Source: an uncultured Clostridia bacterium | GTDB lineage: Bacteria > Bacillota > Clostridia > Christensenellales > Aristaeellaceae | Reading direction: 5' to 3' | DNA: 12,916 nucleotides | NCBI GenBank assembly: GCA_934630975.1 | Contig: CAKTXH010000075.1 | Location: forward strand, 1-12,916 | Shown: piece by piece, positions 1 through 5,546 of the stretch | Layout: the number at the start of each line of letters is the position of its first letter | Numbering within the stretch: the stretch's first letter is position 1 | Program-made: the position numbers and the translations under genes | Notes under the pieces: model-generated | The model's database searches: none | Seen by the model: only the letters and a program-made list of their open reading frames with translations | What the model was told of the DNA's origin: nothing

Positions 1-2
1 AA

Positions 3-350
3 CGCATGGAGCGCGGCGAACGCCCGGAACGCGGGCCGAGGCCGGAACGCGGCCCCAGACCCGAGCGCGGCTCGCGGCCTGAGCGCGGGGAGCGGCCGGA
101 GCGCGGAGAGCGCCCGCCGAGGCCGGAGAGAGGGCCGAGACCGCTGAGAAAGCCGATGGACAGGCCGCCGTATAAGGACACGCCCGTGAAGGCCGAACAG
201 CCGGATGCGGCGCAGAAAAAGCCCGTCGAGCCGAGCCGCGCCCAGCAGCCGGTCAAACCCGAACAGCCGGCTGTCGAGGAGCGAAAGGACGTTGAAGTGA
301 TCGACGTGCTGGAAATCCGTGAGGACGCGAAGAAGGAAGACCTTTTCTAA
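3..350 (+). CDS. Arg/Pro-rich repeat protein, C-terminal part (5' end outside window)
   Basis: The reading frame is open to the left edge of the window, so this is the C-terminal part of a longer protein and the ATG at 6 need not be a start. The first 45 or so visible residues are low complexity, with six copies of Arg-Pro-Glu-Arg-Gly separated by one or more residues. They are followed by a Pro/Glu/Lys/Gln-rich stretch and an acidic end (DVEVIDVLEIREDAKKEDLF). No folded domain is visible. Such charged, disordered Arg/Gly-rich tails occur on RNA-binding proteins, for example DEAD-box helicases and RNases, but nothing here identifies the parent protein, so no function is given. The stop codon lies 21 bases before a clear terminator hairpin, which supports this being the true 3' end of a transcription unit. 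Confidence 0.55.
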   Translation, partial: RMERGERPERGPRPERGPRPERGSRPERGERPERGERPPRPERGPRPLRKPMDRPPYKDTPVKAEQPDAAQKKPVEPSRAQQPVKPEQPAVEERKDVEVIDVLEIREDAKKEDLF

Positions 351-371
351 GATTTGTTAGATGTGCATAAC

Positions 372-411
372 AACGGCCTTGTCGGTAAAAATGCCGAAAA
401 GGCCGTTTTTT
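372..411 (+). terminator. Rho-independent terminator of the Arg/Pro-rich gene
   Basis: The arms AACGGCCTT (372-380) and AAGGCCGTT (399-407) pair perfectly. Inside them TCGG (382-385) pairs with CCGA (394-397). A run of T follows directly (406-411). It lies just after the stop codon of the first gene. Confidence 0.85.
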
Positions 412-489
412 CATGGATTCATATCGAAAAACTGGGAATTCAAAACCATTTTTATTTTGAATTTGAACCAGTAAAATCGCACAAAAACC

Positions 490-518
490 TTGCAATTCGC
501 GCGCGCTCGTGCTAAAAT
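490..518 (+). promoter_or_regulatory. Sigma-A promoter of the ferredoxin gene
   Basis: TTGCAA (490-495), a 17-base spacer and TAAAAT (513-518) give five of six matches to each consensus hexamer at the ideal spacing. Transcription would start near 525, leaving a leader of about 34 bases before the ferredoxin ATG. Confidence 0.75.
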
Positions 519-558
519 ACTTTGCGGGAGTGATCCTAAACAAAGGGAGGTGAAATGT

Positions 559-729
559 ATGGCTTATCAGATTTCTGATGACTGCATCTCTTGCGGCGTG
601 TGCGCCAGCAACTGCCCGGTGGGCGCGATCAGCGAGGGTGACGGCAAGTATGTGATCGACGCGGATACCTGCATCGACTGCGGCGCTTGCGCGGAGAACT
701 GCCCGGTGGGCGCTCCGGCTCAGGCCTAA
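559..729 (+). CDS. 2[4Fe-4S] ferredoxin, clostridial type
   Basis: A 56-residue soluble electron carrier. Two CxxCxxCxxxCP motifs are complete: Cys9, Cys12, Cys15, Cys19-Pro20 and Cys38, Cys41, Cys44, Cys48-Pro49. In this family the first three Cys of one motif and the last Cys of the other bind each cubane cluster. Length and the internal twofold symmetry match clostridial ferredoxins, which pass low-potential electrons between pyruvate:ferredoxin oxidoreductase, hydrogenase and similar enzymes. The ATG at 559 is chosen because GGGAGG (545-550) lies 8 bases before it and the match to the family begins there; an upstream in-frame ATG at 490 falls inside the promoter. The gene stands alone between its own promoter and terminator, as expected of a highly expressed ferredoxin. 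Confidence 0.96.
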   Translation: MAYQISDDCISCGVCASNCPVGAISEGDGKYVIDADTCIDCGACAENCPVGAPAQA

Positions 730-744
730 TCATTTAGAGCTTGC

Positions 745-780
745 GGACGTATTCGGCTTGGCCGAGTGCGTCCTTTTTTT
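745..780 (+). terminator. Rho-independent terminator of the ferredoxin gene
   Basis: GGACG (745-749) pairs with CGTCC (769-773), and an inner TCGG (753-756) pairs with CCGA (762-765). Seven T residues follow (774-780). It begins 15 bases after the ferredoxin stop codon. Confidence 0.88.
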
Positions 781-784
781 GATC

Positions 785-813
785 TTTTCGAATCAATGGT
801 TTTGATGTATAAT
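785..813 (+). promoter_or_regulatory. Probable promoter of the CapA-like/P1 peptidase operon
   Basis: A perfect TATAAT lies at 808-813. The hexamer 17 bases upstream, TTTTCG (785-790), is a poor -35 match, so the -10 carries most of the evidence. It sits directly after the ferredoxin terminator, with the start codon 31 bases downstream. Confidence 0.5.
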
Positions 814-844
814 AAACCCAAAGCGTAAAAAGGGAGGGAGCGCC

Positions 845-2122
845 GTGAAAAAGCCGAGGTTTTCCGTCGGGAGCATCGTGATGCTGCTGGTGACGGCTTT
901 TGTCGTCGTCAGCATGGCGGCGTTCCTGATGCTCATCGCGGGGGACGACGTATATGAGCGGACGCGCGCGGTCTTCGGCGGCCTGGCCGAACGGGTGGAG
1001 AGCGTGACCGCCGAACCGACCGCCGCGCCGACGCATACGCCGCCGCCGGAGACGACCGACGCGCCGACGGCCAGCCCCGCGCCGACAGCCACGCCGGACA
1101 GGTCGCCCAAGCGCATCGCCATCGCCGCCGCAGGCACGATTTACGCGCCTAAAGCCGTTCGCGAGAGCGCGCAGGAGGGCATGGATCACTACGATTTTAC
1201 GACGACGTTCGAAGGGCTTTCCGGCGCGCTGGCGGGCGCGGATCTTTCCATCGTGACGCTGGAAACCACGACTGCCGGGCGCGAGAAGGGCTATGGCAAC
1301 TACAACACGTCGCCGCAGATTCTCGACGCGCTGCGCGCCGTCGGCGTGAATTTCGTGTCGCTGGCGACGGAACGGGCGCTGGATAAGGGCTATGACGGGC
1401 TGGATATCACCGCCAGCGAGCTGACCAGCCGCTCGATGGGCTACGCGGGCGTGTACCCGGACGGCGTGAACACGGGCGCGTCGATGATCAACGTCGGCGG
1501 GGTGCAGGTGGCCGTGCTGGCCTATACCTACGGCCTGAGTGACGAGGGGCGGGAGCGCACGAAGGGCGACAGCCGGGGCGTGGTCGCGCTGATGGAAAAC
1601 GAGCGCGTGATGCAGGATATCGCGCAGGCGCGCGTGAACGGCGCGAACGTCGTCGTCGTTCTGCCGCACTGGGGCACGAAAAACCGCGCGCAGACGCCGG
1701 ACACGGTGCACGCGATGGCGAAAAACATGGCGCAGGCCGGGGCGGATGTGATTCTCGGCACGCACCCGAACGTGGCGCAGGGCGTGGAGCGGATCAACAC
1801 CGTCCGCAGCGACGGGCTGACGTATGAAACCGTCGTCTGCTATTCGCTGGGCTGCCTGCTCACCGACGCGCGGGACAGCGAAAACACCGCGGGCATGGCT
1901 GTTCGGCTGGAAATGGTCTATGATCCGGCTGCGCGCCGCGCGTCGCCGGGCGAGCTGACCGTCACGCCGCTGTATATCGCCAGACAGCGGGAGGATCGCG
2001 GCGTCGTTTACCGCGTCGTGAACGCGGAGGACGAACAGGCGCTGCAAAAACTGACGCTCAGCGAACAGGCCGCCGCCGCGCAGGCGGCGGAGCGCGTGAA
2101 AAATGCGACACAGGAGGAATGA
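845..2122 (+). CDS. CapA-like (PGA_cap fold) membrane-anchored protein with degenerate active site
   Basis: A 425-residue protein with one N-terminal membrane segment (about residues 9-32), a Thr/Pro/Ala-rich linker (56-88), a domain resembling the CapA family (about 90-375) and a charged C-terminal tail. CapA-family proteins are calcineurin-like metallophosphatase folds tied to poly-gamma-glutamate or capsule export. The fold signature is clear (ADLSIVTLE, PHWG, AGADVILGTHPNVAQ, YSLG), but most metal ligands are changed: the family GD is Gly97-Thr98, NLE is TLE (138-140), ANNHxxDxG is ATERALDKG (174-182), HWGxE ends in Lys279, and GxHPH is GTHPN (305-309). It is therefore probably not a normal hydrolase; a binding or structural role outside the membrane is an inference. 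The GTG start has AGGGAGGG (831-838) 6 bases upstream. The stop lies 3 bases before the next gene, so the two form an operon. Confidence 0.82.
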   Translation: MKKPRFSVGSIVMLLVTAFVVVSMAAFLMLIAGDDVYERTRAVFGGLAERVESVTAEPTAAPTHTPPPETTDAPTASPAPTATPDRSPKRIAIAAAGTIYAPKAVRESAQEGMDHYDFTTTFEGLSGALAGADLSIVTLETTTAGREKGYGNYNTSPQILDALRAVGVNFVSLATERALDKGYDGLDITASELTSRSMGYAGVYPDGVNTGASMINVGGVQVAVLAYTYGLSDEGRERTKGDSRGVVALMENERVMQDIAQARVNGANVVVVLPHWGTKNRAQTPDTVHAMAKNMAQAGADVILGTHPNVAQGVERINTVRSDGLTYETVVCYSLGCLLTDARDSENTAGMAVRLEMVYDPAARRASPGELTVTPLYIARQREDRGVVYRVVNAEDEQALQKLTLSEQAAAAQAAERVKNATQEE

Positions 2123-2125
2123 AGT

Positions 2126-3169
2126 ATGAATCGCAAAAGACTTTCGGATTATGGGATTCGCGTGGGCTGCATGCCGACGGGGCCGCTGGATAAGATCACC
2201 GATGTACCGGGCGTGACCGTCGGCCACGCGACCGTGCGCGACGCGCGCCACCATACCGGCGTGACCGTCATCATGCCCTGCGAGGAGAACATGTTCGCCC
2301 AAAAGCTGACCGCCGCGAGCTTTGTGCTCAACGGCTTCGGCAAGACGGCGGGGCTGGTGCAGGTGGACGAGCTGGGCACGCTGGAAACGCCGATTGCGCT
2401 GACCAACACGCTGAACGTCGGGCTGGTGCACGACGCGCTGGTGACGGTGATGGCCGAGCGCTGCGCGAAAGATCACGTGGCGATGCACTCCATCAACCCG
2501 GTGGTCGGCGAGTGCAACGACGCGCAGCTCAACGCGATTGTGGATAGGCCGATTCGCGAGGCGCATGTGCGCGAGGCCATCGCGAACGCCTGTAAGGATT
2601 TTGACGAGGGCGACGTCGGTGCGGGCGCGGGCACGGTCTGCCACGGACTCAAGGGCGGCATCGGTTCGGCTTCCCGGCAGATTGAAATTGCGGGCAAGAC
2701 GTACATGCTCGGCGTGCTGGTGCAAAGCAATCACGGCTGTCTGGAAGAGCTGACGGTGTGTAACCGCCGTCTGGGCGAGGAGATCATCGCCAAGCGCAAC
2801 GCGCGGCCTGCGCCCGAACCGAACGACCGCGGCTCGATCATGATGGTGACGGCGACGGATCTGCCCGTGTCGGATCGACAGCTTCGGCGGATCATCAAGC
2901 GCTGTTCGGTCGGTCTGGCGCGCTGCGGCTCGTATTTCGGCCACGGCAGCGGCGACGTAATGATCGGCTTCACGACGGCCAACCGTATGCCCGCGGGCGG
3001 CATGCACCGTGTGCTCACCCAGCAGGTGCTCACCGAGCATACGCTCGAGCTGGCCTTCCGCGCGATTGCGGAAGCGACGCAGGAGGCCGTGCTTAATTCG
3101 CTTTGCTGTGCCGACGCAGTGACGGCGGAGGATGGGCGCGTGTTTGAAAGCATATCTCAATATTTGTAA
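2126..3169 (+). CDS. P1 family peptidase (DmpA/BapA-type Ntn aminopeptidase)
   Basis: A 347-residue member of the DmpA/beta-peptidyl aminopeptidase family. These enzymes cut themselves at a Gly-Ser bond, and the freed Ser becomes the N-terminal nucleophile that removes N-terminal residues (L-, D- or beta-amino acids) from short peptides. The N-terminal signature TDVPGVTVGHATV and the segment GVLVQSNHG (196-204) are present. The self-cleavage bond is Gly236-Ser237 in NDRGSIMMVTATD. Ser275 and Asp277 in GHGSGD lie 38 and 40 residues after the nucleophile, the spacing of BapA Ser250, Ser288 and Glu290. A position that carries a Tyr in characterised members (near GECNDAQLN, 128-136) seems substituted. 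No signal peptide is seen, so it should be cytoplasmic. AGGAGGA (2112-2118) precedes the ATG by 7 bases. Physiological substrate unknown; pairing with a CapA-like gene hints at peptide or D-amino-acid metabolism, but this is weak. Confidence 0.9.
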   Translation: MNRKRLSDYGIRVGCMPTGPLDKITDVPGVTVGHATVRDARHHTGVTVIMPCEENMFAQKLTAASFVLNGFGKTAGLVQVDELGTLETPIALTNTLNVGLVHDALVTVMAERCAKDHVAMHSINPVVGECNDAQLNAIVDRPIREAHVREAIANACKDFDEGDVGAGAGTVCHGLKGGIGSASRQIEIAGKTYMLGVLVQSNHGCLEELTVCNRRLGEEIIAKRNARPAPEPNDRGSIMMVTATDLPVSDRQLRRIIKRCSVGLARCGSYFGHGSGDVMIGFTTANRMPAGGMHRVLTQQVLTEHTLELAFRAIAEATQEAVLNSLCCADAVTAEDGRVFESISQYL

Positions 3170-3177
3170 GAAGAACG

Positions 3178-3224
3178 TTGAGGGCACTGTCCTCAAACTC
3201 CCGCCAAGAACCTGAGGTTCTTGG
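3178..3224. repeat. Tandem intergenic hairpins (copy A of a repeat)
   Basis: Two hairpins follow the P1 peptidase stop. TTGAGG (3178-3183) pairs with CCTCAA (3191-3196). CCAAGAACCT (3204-3213) pairs with AGGTTCTTGG (3215-3224) around a single G, in practice an 8-bp stem with a 5-base loop. No T run follows. Part of this unit (GAGGG, a short loop, CCTCA, then ACTCCC) recurs in the opposite orientation at 3304-3329. Confidence 0.65.
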
Positions 3225-3241
3225 ATTTCCCTCCATAATCA

Positions 3242-3271
3242 AACCGGGGTTGTCGAATGACAACCCCGGTT
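3242..3271. terminator. Strong hairpin between convergent genes, possible bidirectional terminator
   Basis: AACCGGGGTTGTC (3242-3254) and GACAACCCCGGTT (3259-3271) form a perfect 13-bp stem with a GAAT loop. It lies between the plus-strand peptidase gene and the minus-strand flavodoxin gene. It lacks a T run on either side, so termination is inferred from position and stability only. Confidence 0.55.
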
Positions 3272-3309
3272 GATGTTATGTTTCAATAGAGAAGTGGATG
3301 GAAGGGAGT

Positions 3310-3351
3310 CTGAGGGACAAGTCCCTCAGGCAGGTTTGGGCGGCAGCCCAA
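3310..3351. repeat. Tandem intergenic hairpins (copy B, inverted relative to copy A)
   Basis: CTGAGGGAC (3310-3318) pairs with GTCCCTCAG (3321-3329) around AA, and TTGGGC (3336-3341) pairs with GCCCAA (3346-3351) around GGCA. Read on the minus strand this follows the flavodoxin stop and gives a CTGAGGGAC-TT-GTCCCTCAG-ACTCCC series, the same layout as copy A read on the plus strand. Confidence 0.65.
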
Positions 3352-3363
3352 CGTAACCCGTTC

Positions 3364-3771
3364 TTACTTCAGCGCTTCGCCCAGCGCGGCGCAGGCGGCC
3401 AGCGCCGCGTCGTCCGGCTCGTCCTGGCAGATGACGCTCTCGGCGCAGAGGGTGATGCCCGCCGCCGCGCAGTCGCTCTCCCAGGTGCGCATCCACTCGC
3501 CGCCGCCCCAGCCGTAGGAGCCGAACAGCGCGACCTTCTTGCCCGCCAGCGCCGGCTTCACGGCCTCGAACATCGGCTCGAACTCGGAATCTTCCAGCTG
3601 CTCGGCGCCCATAGACGGGCAGCCGAACGCAATCGCGGCATAGTTGGCGGCCTTGTCCGCGTCGAACTCGGCGGCGGTGAACAGATCGGCCTGAGCGGCA
3701 GCCGCGACGGCCTGCGCCATCGCCTCGGTGTGACCCGTTCCGCTCCAATACACAACAGCTACTTGACTCAT
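3364..3771 (-). CDS. Flavodoxin, short-chain
   Basis: A 135-residue FMN protein that replaces ferredoxin as a soluble electron carrier when iron is scarce. The FMN phosphate loop is SGTGHT (10-15). The two loops that clasp the isoalloxazine ring are visible: GCPSMGAEQLEDSEFEPMF (50-68) and GSYGWGGGEWMRTW (84-97) with Trp88. Length and these loops match clostridial short-chain flavodoxins. The ATG at 3771 has AAAGGAGA (3779-3786, minus strand) 7 bases upstream. It lies 156 bases downstream of the DUF3793 gene in the same direction, with no clear promoter between, so it may be read from the iron-box promoter at 4586-4614. A hairpin precedes its ribosome binding site. Confidence 0.95.
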   Translation of the reverse strand: MSQVAVVYWSGTGHTEAMAQAVAAAAQADLFTAAEFDADKAANYAAIAFGCPSMGAEQLEDSEFEPMFEAVKPALAGKKVALFGSYGWGGGEWMRTWESDCAAAGITLCAESVICQDEPDDAALAACAALGEALK

Positions 3772-3927
3772 TTGAAAATCTCCTTTCTATATCACGGGAG
3801 TTTCTCCCGGTCAGGCAAAGTTAAAGGGTTTCGTTTTCTGCTGTTTGTTTCCGCCGCTGGCGGCAACAGCTAAAAACCTCTTTGGAAACCTTCGGCTCTA
3901 AGCGCGAAAGAGAGGAAAACACCGAAT
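3772..3927 (-). other. Leader region upstream of flavodoxin with two hairpins
   Basis: No gene is seen. CGGGAG (3795-3800) and CTCCCG (3804-3809) form a hairpin 8 bases upstream of the flavodoxin ribosome binding site. Around 3840-3871 a second imperfect hairpin pairs a CTGTT/CCGCC arm with a GGCGG/AACAG arm. The minus strand also contains GGTTTCCAAAG (3884-3894), an 11-mer found again on the plus strand inside the foldback element at 10083-10093. No T run marks a terminator, and no convincing promoter was found. Confidence 0.45.
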
Positions 3928-4482
3928 TCACACGGCCACGGCCAGCTGATCCAGCGTCCTTCCGCAGGCGAACAGGCGCTTATAGACGCTGGTGCACTTG
4001 CGGAATTTATCAAACGCCTTTTGCGCGGCGCATGCGTCGGTGTAGCACTTCCAGCAGCCGCAGCACAGGCAGTTGCGCCCTTTGTTGGCGATAAAGGCGA
4101 CCACATCGTCAATCGGATAGCCCAGAAACAGGCCGATTTCGTGCGGAAACGCGCCGCCCTGCGAAAGCCGCGCACAAAGCAGCTCGACCGCATCTTCGAC
4201 ATTCAGATACGGGTAGCCCTGTTCGGCGAGAAACGCGCTTTCCTTTTCGCCCGCAAGCATATGGCAGAGCTGGCAGGGGCGATAGAGGTAGCACAGCGCG
4301 CGCCCGTCGCCCACGTCAATCACGCGGATGGCCAGCCCTTTGGGCGCAAGCTCGCGGGCAAGCGCCTGCGCTTCGCGCATCGTATACGCCATATCCTCCG
4401 GCTTGACGCTGAACAAACTCCCGCACTTGAGGCTCGCCAGCGTGGGGGAGCAGTGATCAATCAGCATGGGCACGATGGACAT
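3928..4482 (-). CDS. DUF3793 family protein
   Basis: A 184-residue protein of a conserved clostridial family with no known function. Family-like segments are HCSPTL (10-15), LYRP (66-69), FPHEIGLFLGYPIDDV (112-127) and a Cys-rich CCGCWKCYTDA (140-150). There are many further Cys (11, 20, 64, 70, 73, 103, 138, 151, 163, 173), which could bind metal, though this is inference. No signal peptide or membrane segment. An upstream ATG at 4500 is in frame but has no ribosome binding site; the ATG at 4482 has GGAGGAG (4492-4498) 9 bases upstream and is preferred. The gene is followed by flavodoxin and preceded by a consensus promoter with two iron-box-like palindromes, which points to a role in iron limitation. 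Confidence 0.85.
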   Translation of the reverse strand: MSIVPMLIDHCSPTLASLKCGSLFSVKPEDMAYTMREAQALARELAPKGLAIRVIDVGDGRALCYLYRPCQLCHMLAGEKESAFLAEQGYPYLNVEDAVELLCARLSQGGAFPHEIGLFLGYPIDDVVAFIANKGRNCLCCGCWKCYTDACAAQKAFDKFRKCTSVYKRLFACGRTLDQLAVAV

Positions 4483-4504
4483 GGGCGGCATCTCCTCCAT
4501 TGTT

Positions 4505-4525
4505 GTTAGCTTATTCTAACCTAAC
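4505..4525 (-). promoter_or_regulatory. DtxR/IdeR-like operator, promoter-distal box
   Basis: The core GTTAG-N6-CTAAC lies at 4505-4520, with a further GTTAG half on the minus strand (4521-4525). Read on the minus strand, the 19 bases from TTAGGTTAG match the actinobacterial IdeR consensus TTAGGTTAGSCTAACCTAA at 16 positions by eye. It sits just upstream of the DUF3793 ribosome binding site. Confidence 0.6.
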
Positions 4526-4562
4526 TTCAAAAAAATATGCAGCTCAATCGGAGAAAATTTTA

Positions 4563-4578
4563 GTTAGATCGAGCTAAC
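4563..4578 (-). promoter_or_regulatory. DtxR/IdeR-like operator, at the transcription start
   Basis: A second GTTAG-N6-CTAAC palindrome, with the same arms and spacing as the one 58 bases away. It begins about where transcription from the -10 at 4586-4591 would start, an ideal position for a metal-dependent repressor to block RNA polymerase. Confidence 0.62.
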
Positions 4579-4585
4579 GATTAGC

Positions 4586-4614
4586 ATTATACAGAAGCCG
4601 AGCCATCCTGTCAA
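4586..4614 (-). promoter_or_regulatory. Consensus sigma-A promoter of DUF3793-flavodoxin
   Basis: On the minus strand TTGACA (4609-4614), a 17-base spacer and TATAAT (4586-4591) match the consensus at every position. Transcription would start near 4579, leaving a leader of about 97 bases that contains both GTTAG-N6-CTAAC boxes. A perfect promoter of this kind normally needs strong repression, consistent with the boxes. Confidence 0.88.
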
Positions 4615-4622
4615 GAGGAGAA

Positions 4623-4651
4623 TTGACACATTCAAACAATTTGCGTATAAT
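4623..4651 (+). promoter_or_regulatory. Consensus sigma-A promoter of the HAD phosphatase operon
   Basis: TTGACA (4623-4628), a 17-base spacer and TATAAT (4646-4651) are a perfect match. Its -35 lies only 8 bases from the -35 of the divergent DUF3793 promoter. The start codon is at 4689, about 30 bases from the expected transcription start. Confidence 0.88.
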
Positions 4652-4688
4652 TAAAAAATCAAAAAAGCGCGCAAAGGAGGAGTTTTGC

Positions 4689-5546
4689 ATGGAAAAACGA
4701 CCGATTCTGGCGATTATGTATGATTTTGACCATACGCTTTCCCCGAGGGATATGCAGGAATACGGCTTCATTCCAGATTTGGGCATGGAGGCGGACGCGT
4801 TCTGGCAGAAGTGCTCTGAAACCATGAAGCGGAACCAGATGGATCAAATTCTGGCGTATATGTATATGATGCTGGAGGAAGCCAAGGGAAAGCTGATCGT
4901 CAACCGCAACATGCTGCGGGCGCTGGGCAAGGATGTGCAGATGTTCGACGGCGTGAGCGACTGGTTTGCGCGCGTGAACGAATATGCCGAAAGCCGGGGC
5001 TTGCAGCCCGAGCACTATATCATCTCTTCCGGCATCAAGGAGATCATCGAGGGCACGCCGATTGCGGGCGAGTTCAAGGAGATTTACGCCGCGTCGTTCT
5101 GCTACGACGAGCACGGCGTGGCCTGCTGGCCCGCGATGGCGGTCAACTACACCAGTAAAACGCAGTTTCTTTTCCGCGTCAACAAGGGCGTGCTGGATGT
5201 GACCGAGCACCGCGCGCTCAACGAATTCATGCCGGAGGAAAAGCGGCGCGTGCCGTTCTCCAACATGATCTATATCGGCGACGGGCTGACCGATGTGCCG
5301 AGCATGAAGCTGACCAAGCTCAACGGCGGCCACTCCATCGCGGTCTGGCAGGAGGATGAACGCGTCAGCAACGAAATGCTGCTCGAAGGGCGCGTGGATT
5401 TCGCCGTCAAGGCCGATTACAGCGCGGGGAGCGAGATGGAAAAGACGGTCTTCGCCGTCATCGACCAGATTGCCGCCAGCGCCAAAACCGCGCAGATGCA
5501 TGTGGACGCATGCGACCGCGCGAAACGCGCACAGGAGGAAGTATGA
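4689..5546 (+). CDS. HAD-family hydrolase (phosphoserine phosphatase-like)
   Basis: A 285-residue cytoplasmic protein of the haloacid dehalogenase superfamily. Motif I is DFDHT with Asp12, Asp14 and Thr16 (nucleophile and general acid/base). Motif II is Ser113 or Ser114 in IISSG. Motif III is probably Lys157 in YTSKTQ. Motif IV is GDGLTD with Asp198 and Asp202, which bind Mg2+. A helical insertion between motifs I and II (about 20-105) would be a C1-type cap. Substrate unknown; phosphomonoester hydrolysis is the expected reaction. The ATG at 4689 is chosen because AAAGGAGG (4673-4680) lies 8 bases upstream; a longer frame would start inside the promoter. Its stop overlaps the next gene by ATGA, so the two HAD proteins are translationally coupled. 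Confidence 0.88.
   Translation: MEKRPILAIMYDFDHTLSPRDMQEYGFIPDLGMEADAFWQKCSETMKRNQMDQILAYMYMMLEEAKGKLIVNRNMLRALGKDVQMFDGVSDWFARVNEYAESRGLQPEHYIISSGIKEIIEGTPIAGEFKEIYAASFCYDEHGVACWPAMAVNYTSKTQFLFRVNKGVLDVTEHRALNEFMPEEKRRVPFSNMIYIGDGLTDVPSMKLTKLNGGHSIAVWQEDERVSNEMLLEGRVDFAVKADYSAGSEMEKTVFAVIDQIAASAKTAQMHVDACDRAKRAQEEV

Noticed and set aside
734..3196. An 820-codon open frame on the minus strand across the CapA-like and P1 peptidase genes
   Set aside because: It is antisense to two well-supported genes, is rich in Arg/His as GC-rich shadow frames are, and matches no family.
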